A DNA stretch of 64,000 bases. Source: Paracyclopina nana (Eukaryota > Arthropoda > Copepoda > Cyclopoida > Cyclopettidae). A program made the position numbers and the translations under genes. How positions within the stretch are numbered: the first letter of the stretch is position 1; each line of letters begins with the position of its first letter. The stretch covers positions 11,346,001-11,410,000 of the forward strand of contig JAGUCH010000001.1 of NCBI GenBank assembly GCA_019096065.1, given 5' to 3'. Shown here in pieces: positions 1 through 13,071 of this stretch. The notes under the pieces were generated by a model. The model was not told the DNA's origin. It saw only the letters and a program-made list of their open reading frames with translations, and searched no databases.

Positions 1-2656
1 TATCTTGGCTATTAATTCAATATATCACTGAGCTGAGAGGGAGATTGCCAGGAACGACATTAGATACCAAGCAGCTATGATGACCTTATCAACGTATGCA
101 TATAAGCCTTCATTTGTTATCATAGTCTTAGGTCAATTTATGGATTAGAGGCCTCTGTCCAAGGCCCAGATGTCAAACGAGCTTAGATAACGCATATGAC
201 CTAATGTGCGTAGTTGGTAGGGTAGCAACAACTCCTGCAAGGGACCGATTACACTGTTTTTGCAGCATATGGTTACTTGCTTGCTGCTCTACTACTCGGT
301 ATGTGTAATACAAGTTCTTGGCACTACCACACTGGCTGTGTAGATTCTCATTACTATTATCATGATCCGTGCCTTACATGCATAAACTAAAGGTGAAATA
401 TAATACAGGATCTAGGCTTTCAAAGGTTAAGGAACCAGGCACCCCAAAAAGACAAGAGTTCGTAATTTGGAGAAAACTGGCCGAACAAAAAGGGGCCTTT
501 TTATTCAAGTAGATAGTATTATCTTGGAAAAAAGTCTCTATTATAGGTCCTAGTCTTCCCAGTACGTTAGAAGTTCCCAAGAAAAACAAATTGTTTGCAT
601 TTACTGTGCAAGTTTTTTTCATGAATACCTCGATGCTTGGTGAAGACGCTCAGGAATTCGAGCTAATTTTGAAGGTAGCATTTTATCTTACATTTTCCCC
701 ATTCATGGTATCCGCAGCAACGTTCAATTATCATATCTTAACTGTATTCTAATTCAGTTGTTTAATTGCAGATTGCTATTTCCTAATGTATGGCTCGGCG
801 CACATAACCTATAATAAAAATAAACCTGGTTTTGATCTAGTATTTTAAATTTTGATATCAATGCTTGCCTTTTGATAAATTCTGCATGAAATATGCAAGT
901 TTTTTTCATCAGTTTATCTCAGCCCACTTTTTGCTAGGGAATTTCTGCTGTCTACTGCAGCTGGCAATGAACTGTACGTAATAAGTTATTTAGATAACGC
1001 AGCTATGTCAACGTCAGAATTATTCAGCAGAACTTAAGCTCAGCTTGTTTGACTTTTTTGCACCTCTCTCAGAAATAATCCACACCTTTTTCTCTGTATG
1101 CAATTAGTCACACCTTGCTTGCATTAGCTTGAATACGTGTTTGCTTTTCTGTATCCAAATTCTATTTGGATTGTAGTAGTAGCACAAAAAGTTAAGACCT
1201 TTGCATAACGCTCAACGAAATGCATTTTCCAAGGCCTTTCTGTTAATTTGCACTAATTTTGATGATTAATGTGACCTAATGAGCATAATTCAAGGTTCAC
1301 CAATTGAGACCTGGTATTTCTGCTCCACAACTTCAAAGAATGACACTAATTGCCAAAAAAGAACTCCCAAAGCTTTTCATGTGGTATTGTAAAGAGCACA
1401 TTAAATCCAAGTTTTATGCAAGGATTTGCCTCAAAAGATGAATCCAGCAGAAAATATCTAGGATTTTACCATTCAACCTTACGACACACACACTGTAAAG
1501 AAGCTAGCAATTACAAAAAGGAGTAAATGACGTCACGCAAAAAAAAAGTTTTCTCTCTAGGCCTGAAAAGTCGAAAGCCCATTGCCAAAAAGATTTCCAA
1601 AAAACGGATAACGGAATTTGAGCAAGGGAAGAAATAAAGAAGAGTTCATCTATACAGCTGATCGATAAACCATTTTTTTGGAAAACTGAAGCAGCTACAG
1701 CAGACAGACATACAATAAAAAAAATGCAGTACAGAAACTAAAATCAGTAGGCAAATAACAGGCTCAAGAATCTCATTAATTATTAGATTGCTTTCATGGT
1801 GCAGCGGTATAAAGAGATGAATTCGCCGTTAATGAGTAAGCAAATGCGGATATAAAAGTAGACATGGCAAACTATGCGAAAAATGTTGCGAAAGTATTTG
1901 ACGAACAGCAAAACACGTCACACTGAACTAATACTGGCTATGATCACCATAGATATATGCTACATTTGAGGCCTCTACTGTAATTTGCAGTTGTTCCCAG
2001 CTCAGATTTTCGCGACTTTTTCTTGTTTGCTCTGCAATAAAGGAACTTTTTCCTCACCTCCTCAGCGTGGTGCAGCGCAGAGTTGATCAAGTTGGAGTCC
2101 AAGGTGTATATATTGTCGGAGCAGTGAACCAGGCAAAAGTTGGTTAAAACATTGTACAAGTCTCTGTTGTATTGGCTTTTTGACCGATTCACTTGAGTGG
2201 CCTCGAAACACTGAGAAAACCAAAGCTTTCTCGCTCAGATCCGCTCGAGCTCTTTCAAAAAGTGAAAGCCGCCACCTCCAGCTTCAGCGGCGGTTTCCAA
2301 ATGCTGATAAATTGAAGGTGTTCCAACTGGAGGTGTATTATGCCCCTTTTGCCTTTTGCTGCAGTATCACACACGTGGACTAAGCCTTTGTTCGTGTACT
2401 ATTATTGGCTCAGCTAGAACATTTCTTTAAAATAGGTTTAGTTAAATGCATAATTTGACTCAGATGAGCGGGCCTTTATATTGAAAGTGACCGCGAAAAC
2501 TGGCTTCAAAATTCACGCGAGCGCATCTTCTGTTAAGGTGCATTTCTGCAACTTTGAGATGCATTATTGCTTTTGAAGTTGCCAACATTCTTCATAAATC
2601 ACTTGTTGACTTTAAAGTAATTTTCCGAGTACTTGCTTGAAATGGATGTCAGACTT
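1..2656. other. No gene recognised
   Basis: AT-rich sequence with short chance ORFs only. Poly-A runs occur near 1540 and 1715. No repeat boundaries or coding exons are supported. Confidence 0.6.
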
Positions 2657-2881
2657 GGGCCCTGTTCACCTGCAATATTATCAGCAAAATAACGCACGAT
2701 ATTATGCTGATATTTGCAAATATCCGGTATTTGTAAAATAATATTTCAGATTTTGACTTCGGAATCGATCTATTGGTGCCAAAAGCCATCCTGCACCAAA
2801 ATAAAAATTCTCAATTTCTCAGTATTTCTCTCTAATATTTTGCCAAAATAACGGCTATAATAAGCAGGTGAACAGGCCCTT
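2657..2881 (+). mobile_element. PIF/Harbinger-like MITE, copy 1
   Basis: An approximately 220 bp AT-rich element has inverted ends built on GGGCC(C)TGTTCACCTGC and TTG on both sides, a 3 bp target duplication typical of the PIF/Harbinger superfamily. It is about 90% identical by eye to the element at 3630-3851, read on the other strand. No coding capacity. Confidence 0.85.
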
Positions 2882-3629
2882 GATGCAGCTCCATGGCTCC
2901 CCTTTTACCATGCCTATTATCGGTTTATAGGATTTACGCAAAATTGTAAGGTACAAGCTTGTAGAAATGCATCAAGTCAACGCGCTCAGCTATTACTCAG
3001 GCGTTTTCCATTGCATTGCGCCTTTTGAAATGTGCATACAGAAATGTGTCGCTAAGAGTCGTGGCGGGTCTGAAATTCAGATATGCCGGCGAATTTTTCC
3101 CTCTTCGGAACTTTTGCAGATTTCAGCACCACCCGGCGAAAAAGTTGAGCTAAGCTAAGTAATCCAATCCGTTATCTCACTACTCTCGTCTCTTCTCAGC
3201 ATTAAAGTCGATATGCGGTTTTTCCCAGCTGAAAACTGATGTCTCCATGCAAGCGCGCGTGAAAAGCAATCATTTGATCCAAGGTTTTCAAGTTCATCAT
3301 ATGCGTATACCTATTTGTAAGTATTTATTTTTAATTGCAAAAGTGAAATGTAACTGCAATAATATAATGTGTAATGCTGGTTATGTCCAGGTTTGGCGGG
3401 GCAAAAAAAGCTGTGCTGCAGCATTCTTAAAAAATTCTAGTAGCTATAGCTGTTGGAAACAATTTATGTGAAGGAAGCATGTCCTCTAACGGAACCCTAG
3501 GCATTAACATTTATATGCCTTAGTGACCCACTTCCATTTTTCAAGGCAAATAACTTTACCAGCAAACATTTCCGAGCCCGCGTTTTAGGTAATTTAAGTA
3601 TTGAAAATTGGGTTGCTGCTTTTGCTTTA

Positions 3630-3851
3630 GGGCCTGTTCACCTGCTTATTATGGCTAATATTTTGGCATGATATTGGAGAGAAATACTGAGAAACTGAGA
3701 ATTTTTATATTGGTGTAGGATGGCTTTTGGTACCAAAAGACCAATTCCGAAGTCAAAATCTGAAAACTTATTTTACAAATACCGGATGTTTGCAAATATC
3801 AGCATAATATCGCGCGTTATTTTGCTGATAATAATGCAGGTGAACAGGGCC
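3630..3851 (-). mobile_element. PIF/Harbinger-like MITE, copy 2
   Basis: Same family as 2657-2881 but inverted. Ends are GGGCCTGTTCACCTGC and its complement, flanked by TTA on both sides (3 bp duplication). The middle shares long stretches with copy 1, such as the AAAAGCCATCCT and CGGTATTTGTAAAATAA regions. Confidence 0.86.
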
Positions 3852-4679
3852 TTAATTTCGTGCATGAACAAATGTTGCTTATAATAGACAGAAAAAGATT
3901 TGGCCAAAAAAGTAGGATTTAGAATTTCTGCTTCTCTATGCAAAGATGTACTTTGGTAAAATGCATACTGCAACGAAGCACGCCATATGGTAATATCAAT
4001 TTGACTTGTTTTTTCGGTATGTGTATGCTTTCGGGTATATACTTTATGACACCTTACACCAAAATTATGCTACTTGCACGACCATTATACAGTATATTAT
4101 ATTCCAGCTCGTACACTGAATTCAATTTGTGTGTGGCACAGAAACAGGCTTAACTCCTAAGGCGCAAGATTCATGGGGTAATAGATGATGTCTATTTCCG
4201 GGATACCAAGGTATAGTATATACTGTATACCATACCGAACTTGGATCGATTCTCTGCTCGCCAATGTCAAGGTAAAACAGCAAATTTCTAGACTTTGGTG
4301 GCACAAAAGTTTTTTACTGCCAACTCGACCTGGGTAATGGCGAATTGATTGTAGTCCCACGGAAAAAGGGCCTTAAAGCCTTGCTACTTGGTTTTCCAGA
4401 CCAAGGCTGCTTCACCTAGTTCACATAGTGGTTGCTGACTTAACTAATTGAAGAGCATCCTTCCCTTATTGTAAGCACTACCAAAGAGGAGTACATCTTC
4501 AGTTGTTTTCTGAGGATGCATTGAAGTTTTTGAGCTCAGTTTCCCATCAATGAGAAATGTGGTAGCCTCCCCTGAACAAATTGCATGCCGCTGTAAACTA
4601 CAGCCAGTAATGAGCCTCAAAAAGACCCCACAATCTTTTAAGGAAGCAAGACATGGAAAGCTTACTTGGTGTATATTAT

Positions 4680-5077
4680 TATACAGTCTGACCGTTCAAA
4701 ATTGGACGGTACGGGAATCTAAACTTTTTGTCACATATTCAAGAAATACAGGACTTTTAAATGATATCGTTGGAAAGATTGAGCCTTTTTCCATCTTTTT
4801 TGTAAAAGTAGAAAAAATCAAATGAAAAAGGAAAAAAACTGGAAAAATCAATTTACCCAAGGCTACCCAGAAAATTGGCACGAAAAAACTGATTCATCAT
4901 TTATTTATTACTGTCACGAGAAAATCGCAATAATATTTTTTATTTTGTCAGAAAACAAAAAAGATGTCCAAAGGTTCAAGCTTTCCAACGATACCCATTA
5001 AGCCTCAAAATTCATGAATTTATGACACAAACTTTTGATTCCCGCACCGTCCAATTTTGAACGGTCAGACGGTATAT
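4680..5077. mobile_element. MITE with roughly 50 bp terminal inverted repeats
   Basis: The left end reads GTCTGACCGTTCAAAATTGG and onward; the right end is its complement, followed inward on both sides by GGGAATC or similar and AAACTTTTTGTC. The outermost bases are TATAC on both sides, so the target was probably TA. About 400 bp, no coding capacity. The predicted ORFs here are palindrome shadows. Confidence 0.83.
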
Positions 5078-5906
5078 ACTATATGGGAAATTTGATCATT
5101 AGAGCACAATTTTAGTGTAGCCCTTACTGTTGTACTATTTGGCATACCATAGTGGAGCTGAGTGTAACAAACAATGCTGCAGTATTCTTTGTAGTAATAT
5201 AGAAGTAGCAGTATTTGCAAAGGGGGCAGAAATTACCGCCAACTTCCACTTCTAAATGATATTTCTGCTGGGCGTTCCACCAATGTAATCATAATCATTT
5301 CCAACCTCAGGATATCGCCAGAAAAATGCAAGAAAATAGCGCCTCTCTTTTTTCTTCACAGTACTGCATAATTGAATTCTTCCTTTTCCCCTCTTCTGGG
5401 GAATTAATCTGCAAAATTGAATTTGAGATTTAAGTTGGAGAAAATGCAGCCAGTGCTATATACACTGCGTTAGCTTATTTTTCAGGTATATTTCTTCCTT
5501 TTATGAATACTATCACAGCTTTCGGTTATTGCTCATAATCCATAAAAAGCACAATAAACTAGTGGAATAAAAAAGCATGCATCAAGAGAAATGTGACAAG
5601 ACTTCTTCGCAAATAGCTTATACAATCAACTGAATCTCTGTGACAACTTAAAAATACATAGACTTCTAGGTCCTTGTATTTTGACAAAAAAAATATAATG
5701 AACACAACTTCTATAAAAGTCTTTTGACAGAATTCAAGAAATCATTTACGAGCGCAGGTAAAGTATTTGTATTCAGTCTCATGAATATGTATTGTGTATC
5801 CTGACCAGTTTCTTTTCAAAGTAGCAAACTTTTAATGAAACGACCAAAGTTCGTCTTGGACAACATGAAAACAACTTGTGAGCATAATTAAACATTTCTT
5901 CGTACG

Positions 5907-6950
5907 TACCCAACCAGAAATTTCATTCCGCAATATGAGATCAACTCGGCCACAAAAAATATGTGACTGATTTGAGGGACTTTTGGGAGTCACAACTTAA
6001 CCACAAAGTTGTGCTACTCAACAAAAATTTTGCATTCCACAAATATGTGGAATAATTGTAGCATTGAAGGTTACACAATTTTGTGTAACACAAGGTTGGG
6101 CAAATTCTGAGTCACACAATTTGACAACAAATTGAACACAACTCTTTTTTTAATTAGAAGTCGAGTTCCACAAACAAATGCCATTTCGTCACGGATTTCA
6201 GCCTCAAATTGCCCGATTTGAGTTACTCTTAAGTAAGTCTCAAAAGCACCAGTGAAGCTTGGGGAAAAATCCAAGAATTTAGTAGTCTAGCTTAGCAAAT
6301 TATTAAGAGATGGCTCTGCTATCAAATCCATATTATCTAAAAGTAATTATGTTAACAACTTTGCTATGATTAGAGAGTTTCAAAAACATTGCTAATAGCT
6401 TTAAGTCCAAACTAAATTAGTATTGAAGCAAAAATAATTTTTTTTCAAAATTATTATGGAACTATGAAATATTTAAAACAAATCAATAAGCCAGTAAGTT
6501 AGATAAGTATGTAGACTAAAAATATTTTTCTTCTGCCAAGTCCTACAATTGATGGACACTTGCACATCTTGTCTGATGTGGGAAAGACTTGCAAAGTCCG
6601 CCATCTATTGGCAGAAAGTCTAATTTTATAGATGAATGATACTCTCATTCCTTTTTCTTAATAGATAATGTTTCAAAAAATGAACTGACAAGTTAGTCAC
6701 AAATTCTAACCAATACTATCTGAATTTTGATTACATATTGTGCCAGAATTGTAAATTGTAACAGAGCCACAATGTGGATGGTTTATTCAAGAATTGTGAC
6801 AGCCTCTTTAGACTTATCAAAACTGAGTTCCACAAAAATCTGTAATTCGTCACGGGTTTTCGCCCCAATTTGCCAAAATTGAGGGATTTCTGAGTTACCC
6901 ATAAGTCCCACAGAAGCTCCTCAAAATTTTCAAAAATTTCTGGTTGGGTA
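5907..6950. mobile_element. Non-autonomous DNA transposon, about 1.04 kb, with duplicated interior
   Basis: Ends are TA-CCCAACCAGAAATTT and AAATTTCTGGTTGGG-TA, so a TA target is likely. The interior contains a direct repeat: the stretch near 6160-6250 (GAGTTCCACAAA, then TTCGTCACGG) recurs near 6822-6920 with divergence. It is rich in TTGTGT/CACAA words. No transposase reading frame is recognisable; the short minus-strand ORF at its right end is not a known protein. Confidence 0.75.
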
Positions 6951-6954
6951 CAGT

Positions 6955-9900
6955 ACAAAAATGTATTTTGTTGTAGTTTTTGGAGTGATGTTCTTCCTTT
7001 TTTCCTGCTGCAAGCTTGGAACTCTCTAGGGATTGCTGGAAATTGCATATCATAGTTGTTGTAGACAAAACAAGAAGGATCCTCTACGACAACCTAAAAA
7101 ATCGAGGTTGCAAATACTTTTGGACCCACGAAATCTGAAGTGCTACTCGGCGATCTTTTTCTTCATAGAGACTTGAAAAGAATTCAACAAATGAAAATCG
7201 TGTTTAAATCCTTTTTCTGAAACCATATAATATATAGTCTTTCCTGAAATGCAACTTGAGCTGAAATAAAACCGATGAAAACATATCGGATACACAATTT
7301 GCTAAGCGGATAACCTTGTAATTATCACAGTACTTCAAAAGGGACTTACAAATACTATAGCCAATTTACATTCATCAGTGCTTTGCAACAAAAGTGACTG
7401 CCAAATCCCCAGCTTACTTCTACAATTATTCAGCCACAGTGGTATGCTATCAAACCCAGAAGGTAGGCTACGGTGCAGGTAACTGACATTTTGATTGAAA
7501 ATTGTCATTACAACCCGTCCTCGTGCTTTTGAGCAATATATTCTTCACTCAAGCCTTTCTGTTGAGAGAAGCTGGCATTTGTTTCTCAGAGCAAAAAAGC
7601 CTGGGCAAAAGCAATCTAAAAAAACACAGCACACCTGAAAACATAGTTATGGCAGTGCGCGTCTGTATTGGGATACTACACTAGAAGTAAAGAAAGTGGC
7701 GATAATTGGTGTAACCATGAACATTTGTTGACCTAAAGAAGGGCAGAGGATAAATTATTAAAAGCAAAATCGATCTTGCTCACTGACTTTACCAATAATT
7801 GCATTGCCAAGTAAAAACAACTTAATTCACGGCTTTATTGCTCAGTTCAAGGTTGTATTTGTTACACAAAAAGGTCGAGAGGTCAGGTGAGGTCAGAAAT
7901 AGAGTTTTTTCTTGGCAAATACTGGAACGCGGCGGCTGTTTTCTTTCCATTTACTCCTATGAAGCAGATCAAAAATATCATTTTTGAAATTCGGTGTCAG
8001 CTCAAAATTGGCTGAAGAGCTGGGGAGGATACATTTACAGAACAAAAGATGAAATATCAGGTTACACCTAGCCAAGTTATACGTGGTAGTACGTCAGAGG
8101 ATTGTAGCAGATGCTCAAGAAAAATAGGTTCAATAAAGATTAGTCATCCAAGTTGACTCTCAAAATTAAAATTGCATAAGATTCGCATGTTTACTCAGGC
8201 GTTGCCTTATGAAATTCATTGGAATACGTAAGCGAATGTAATTTAAAGCTAGTGGTGGGCTAATGGAATACTTGTACCAACGTACTTAGGAAACTGCCAT
8301 TATGAAAATGCGACAAAGTAGTAGATTCTTGGCAAACCTTTATTTGCAGAAATTATTGAGCCTCGTTTTTGCCCACTGGACCATGATATTGAAACGTCCA
8401 CCATCTAATCCATAGCAGTACCTCACATTTCCGGCATAAAAGCTTGTTACACAAATCCTTACTTAACAGATATGCACATATGTGAAAATCCAGTATAGAT
8501 GCGTTAGGTAAGAATTTGAGAACTGATATGCTTCAAAATGCAGTTTGAGCTTTCCAATGTTTGCTAATAAAGCGGTTTTGAAAGCACTGAAAGATTAATG
8601 GTTGACTGCTTGGCTTTTTGTAGACACAATCTGTTCTTTCTCATGATTGCAAGCCATTTGTAAGCATGAAAGTGCACACGTACTGCCACTTTTCCAGCCG
8701 CATTCATCTCTTCTATTAGCAAAGCTATCAAGTATTCTCCTAGAAAAATGCCTTGATTATTTGCTTACATTCGCGCACTTAGCTTGACCTTCCAGAGGAA
8801 GATAAAAAAAGCTGTCTCCATTTTAAGACAGTAAAAAAGTCGACTGCAGTGGAATTTCTGTTTTAGCCCACTGCTGTACAACTTTGCTTGAGTAAGTTTT
8901 CTTGCATAGCTTTTTCAAGCTGCTTTGCTTAATTGCTTCTGTATGATTAATAACTTAGAATTAAAGTGCAAACTTCATGCCTTATGTACTTTATGCTTGG
9001 CCCTCGTTGTTCAAGCAATATCGAGCTTGTTTATTCTGTCTTTTGAATTGCTTTGGTTGATAGCATAAGTACGAGCTTTGTTATTTTTTTCTTGCAAATT
9101 TCCGTTTGCAGAAAATATCACATCAATCTCATATGTAATGAAGATGTGGTAAAAATGCACAACTGCAGCAGTGAGATTAATGGCAATATGCGGAATACGA
9201 ATAATATAGCTATGCAACACTTGCTTGATATACCATGGTAGTTGTAGTACAGTATATTACGTTGTTGACCCAAATAACAGCTTAGATATCTTTTTGGGGG
9301 GATAATAGCAGCCGGCAGCTGCAATGTGGGGAAACCTCCAATCTTTACCATCCCACCATTAGAATCTCAATTTGCATACATTAAAAGCCACTAAATTTGA
9401 GCAGAAGCTCAGTTGGGCAATTAGGACCTCGTGAATCTTTTTTTTAACTCAAACTACTTCGTATATGGGTTTAAGTAGAATTTTCTCACTCGTTGCCACT
9501 GAGTGTCGAAAAGCCAAGCAAAGTGACGAGAAATTTGCGTAATTTTATCCTGGTTTTTGCCTGGCTAAAAGTTATCTTTCAAACTCTAACAGGTTTAACT
9601 TTAAGTTGAAGAAAAAAAAGCACAAAAAATATTCGGTGATAGGTACCATTTTGCATTGAAAGGATAATGATACCTATAATGATAACCCGCTTTTGCTTTG
9701 AATGTGTTTGGTCAGTTCCTCGTGCTTCTAAATGTAAGCATAACTGTGGCATTTGCTATACACATTATTGGGCGCACTACCAAGGAACGGCTTTGCTAAT
9801 AGAAAAGATGAATGCAGCTCTTCAAGTAGTGAGCACTTTTATGCATACGTGTATGCAGCTTGAAAGGAGCAAACCATAGAAAGGACAGTTGTTAAAATAA

Positions 9901-9988
9901 ATATTCTTCATGTGTATTTACAAAAAAATGATGCAAGTCAAACAACATCATGGTATACATAATTAGAAGGAAATCACTACATATCATA
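6955..9988. other. No gene recognised
   Basis: AT-rich sequence between two transposons. The ORFs are short (60-77 codons), mutually overlapping on both strands and without recognisable domains. Confidence 0.6.
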
Positions 9989-10155
9989 GGCTTAGTCTTT
10001 CGCAAGTTTTGCATAGTCACGCTATTTAAATAGCTCATAACATAAAACGTATTTAAATAGCCGCTATTTAAATACATCCAGAGGCTATTTAAATACATTT
10101 TATGCTATGAGCTATTTAAATAGCGTGACTATGCAAAACTAGCGAAAGACTAAGC
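9989..10155. mobile_element. Near-perfect 167 bp palindromic MITE
   Basis: Starts GGCTTAGTCTTTCGC and ends with the complement. The arms (over 50 bp) match almost perfectly, and the centre also folds. The core GCTATTTAAAT occurs repeatedly with several ATTTAAAT sites. The target duplication is not clear. Confidence 0.85.
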
Positions 10156-11588
10156 CTGTATCTGCCACAAGTTGTGGGATAGCAATTAGTGCAACTTTTC
10201 ACAATACGTAGATAGAGAGGTGCCACATTTTTCGTTCAAGACTCTTGAGTGATTTATGCCCACATGCCAAAAGTTTTGCTTACTTCAAGTTGCCGAAGAC
10301 ATCAATCATGCACAAGACAGCACTATTTGCATTTTACAACAAATATCCAAGAGTTTCTTCGATGATGCGAGGAGTGTGCATACAAAAAGCCAACTTTTGT
10401 CAATTTGAGAAAAAAGCCTCTACATGTAGAGACAACATCCATCTAGCCAGGTTTATAGCATCTCATTTCATAGATGACTAGGGCCTTTTGAGGATCCATA
10501 ATTCATCACCAATCGAGAATATGGAGAGGTGAGTGTGCATATTTGAAGCTCTGGGCGCAAAAGAAGTTTGCACTCCTCTTCTTGTTCTAAAACTCGTTTG
10601 CTCCTCAAAATTGAGCCAAATTCTACTTGTAAGCGCTCTTCATTTCTGCACACTGTTTACTTGCATTCACGTAACTTCACGTAATGTGATGGCGTCACGT
10701 TGTCTGGCTTTTTTCTCTTGCTGGCAATTTTTCTTGCGACGCGCCATCAAGTCTGCATTTTCAAATTGCGCTTCATGATTCTGCACAAACGCCCAATTTT
10801 GCCACATTCTTGGCTGGTTAAGTTATTGGCCATGGTGGTGGTATATTTATCGATCCGTCAGTTATATAGTTGCGAGTTGTAAGCATCTCAATCAACTTTG
10901 GCAGAAGTGTACAGTCCGCCCTGTGATTCCAGTTTGTGATCTGTTCTCCCAACTTTTGCGCAACTGCGGGCTGGCTGTAGAGGAAAATCAGCTTTGGTGG
11001 TTGCCATCCTTGATGAACAGAGTTATAACTGAGAACAAGTTGAGCTCGAAAACTTTTGGAATGCAAGAATGTTGCGCGAAATTCGTTCATTTGAGTACAT
11101 CATGAATTTGATTCCATTTTGACGTGAAATTACAAAATGTGTGGCTGTAGGTATTCTTTGCTCTTTTTCACCAATCCGGAATGCACACCGGAAATTCCGC
11201 AATTCAGAATTGCTGCTGCATTTCGAGCAAAAACAAAAACTTGATCGGAGGCCTTTCATTATTTTTTGTTCAACTGCAGTTTTTCTTGGCACGTGAAATT
11301 GATGATGATGGGATCATTTGTCAAAGCAAATTGTTCGCAGTCGCCCTTTGGACGCAAAAAGAGAACAATGCGTATTATTTATAAATTTTCCTCGTCACAT
11401 CAAAATTGAATGTTAAGTGAAAGCCTGCTCAAGAAACGAAGGTTGAGCTATTTGAGGGCAACAATATTCCGCCTTGGCGCGCGCGCGCACGCGCTCCACC
11501 TATTGCTATTATTATTATCACGTGTTATTGATGGTTTTTCTGCTGAGGCTAAAAGAACGTTTGCTGCTGCTGCTTGATATTGGATGAC

Positions 11589-11602
11589 GTGGATATAAAA
11601 AC
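11589..11602 (+). promoter_or_regulatory. TATA-box-like element, possible promoter
   Basis: GATATAAAAACCC follows a GC-rich alternating GCGCGC tract near 11475-11495 and CACGTG/GACGTGG words. A short open stretch begins downstream with ATG at 11713 and reaches a GTGAGA donor-like site near 11785. This could be a promoter with a first coding exon. No later exon was identified. Confidence 0.25.
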
Positions 11603-12380
11603 CCTTGAGATCAAGAGGACCTTTTTTGGAAAGGAAGCTACTACTCGACTCGGGAAAATTGTTGACAAACGATAACGATCACGGTGCTCGGGAACACGTG
11701 GAAAAAAAGCTGATGTCAATTCAATCATGTGCTCAAATCGTGTTTCATGCGCTACCCATTTTTACCTCGGTGTCGAGTTCACGGTGAGACCTCCTGGTGA
11801 ACCAGCAGACCATATAGGTAAATATTTGCTCTCAAAATCCTACAGCTGAAATTCTGTGTATACACAACTTCTGCTACCTTCATATGGGCCAAAAAGTCAC
11901 GCGTCCCATGGGAGTTATTATTACACTCCTACAGCTTCTATTAGAAAACTGCACTTGTTTTTTCACGCTCTATCAATCAAGCGTAGCCTTGAGAGTGCTT
12001 CCACTACAATATGCTGAATTGGCACAGTGATAATTTCAATGCTTTCTAATTGCTGCTTTCATCAATTTTGTGCAGAGCTGGAAGCCCTATTCACGATTTC
12101 TGCAAAAAAGTATATGTTAGTGGTGGTAGTGCTTTGGAGCAAATACAGCACGTACACTTTCAACCGACTGCATTGAATAAAAAAGGGGGCTTGAGCCTCT
12201 TTTCTTGCACAGCACTGAGGTGAAAAAAGGATGGCAAAAACCGCATGGCTGTCAAATGGGGAAAATTTATTACGCTAAAAAATCATTATAATTTTAGAGT
12301 GATCTTCAGTGGGATCTTTATTGTCCGAATGGCACAGTGTGCGTTAGCATGAACTACTAGAAGGCTGGTAGGCATAAATA

Positions 12381-12400
12381 AAAGCCCCATAGGGGGCTTT
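12381..12400. repeat. Short perfect hairpin AAAGCCCC/GGGGCTTT
   Basis: Eight-base arms are separated by a few bases. It looks like a small stem-loop; no associated gene is seen. Confidence 0.5.
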
Positions 12401-12917
12401 TCCAATGTCCATTTTTTGTCCTGGTGGACACCACGTAGCTTTTAAAAGTCATCTGCACTTAGAGATACATTATGTTGGAAAAGCCCTGGTTTTTTAGAAG
12501 CGCGTCCCATAGTTGTTGAGAGCATATTTGCGAGCTATGCTCGCATGCTTAGCATTATTTCGGATTATTTGTGCCAGCGGAGAGCGAAAGCAGTGATCAC
12601 AAAACACAACCTATTTTTGTCTGTCTGTTTGTTTATTTCCAAGTGATGCGCCTTCCCTTGGGCACACTTCAACCTAATTTACTGCAATTAAGCTCTCAGT
12701 GATTTGAGAAGTTTTTTGGCCTTTCTCCTTCCTTTTTTCTACCTTAATTGAGCGTGTCCAGCCGATTCAGCAGGATCTCTAGGAGGATGGTCAAAGATTG
12801 GCTTTGCAGGGATGTGTGAAGAAATCAATAATTTTCATAAAAGGTGAAATAAGAAGGCCCTCGCCATCTGTCAAACAAGGCCTTGCTCATCTAACATGTA
12901 TGGCACATCAAAATATA

Positions 12918-13071
12918 AGCCCGGTTCCAACAAGGAAAATCAGCAAAGTCAGGAGACGTAACTTGACTTTTTAGCATAGTCAGGTCACAGCTAGCTCGCG
13001 CGCTCAGCTCAACCTGACTTAACTGGTTTACCGTACTGCACTATACTGATATCCCGTGTTGGAACCGGGCT
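12918..13071 (+). mobile_element. Small MITE, family with GCCCGGTTCCAACA ends, copy 1
   Basis: A 154 bp element with terminal inverted repeats AGCCCGGTTCCAACA. TATA borders both sides and may be the target duplication. It has a GCTAGCTCGCGCGCTCAGCTC core. A second copy is at 50789-50941. Confidence 0.86.

Noticed and set aside
1796..1870. Possible tRNA, from a TGGTGCAGCGG stretch resembling an A box
   Set aside because: No GTTCRA-type B box follows at the right distance and no cloverleaf could be drawn.
4696..4881. 61-codon minus-strand ORF with hydrophobic residues
   Set aside because: It lies within the inverted-repeat element at 4680-5077 and reflects its AT-rich interior.
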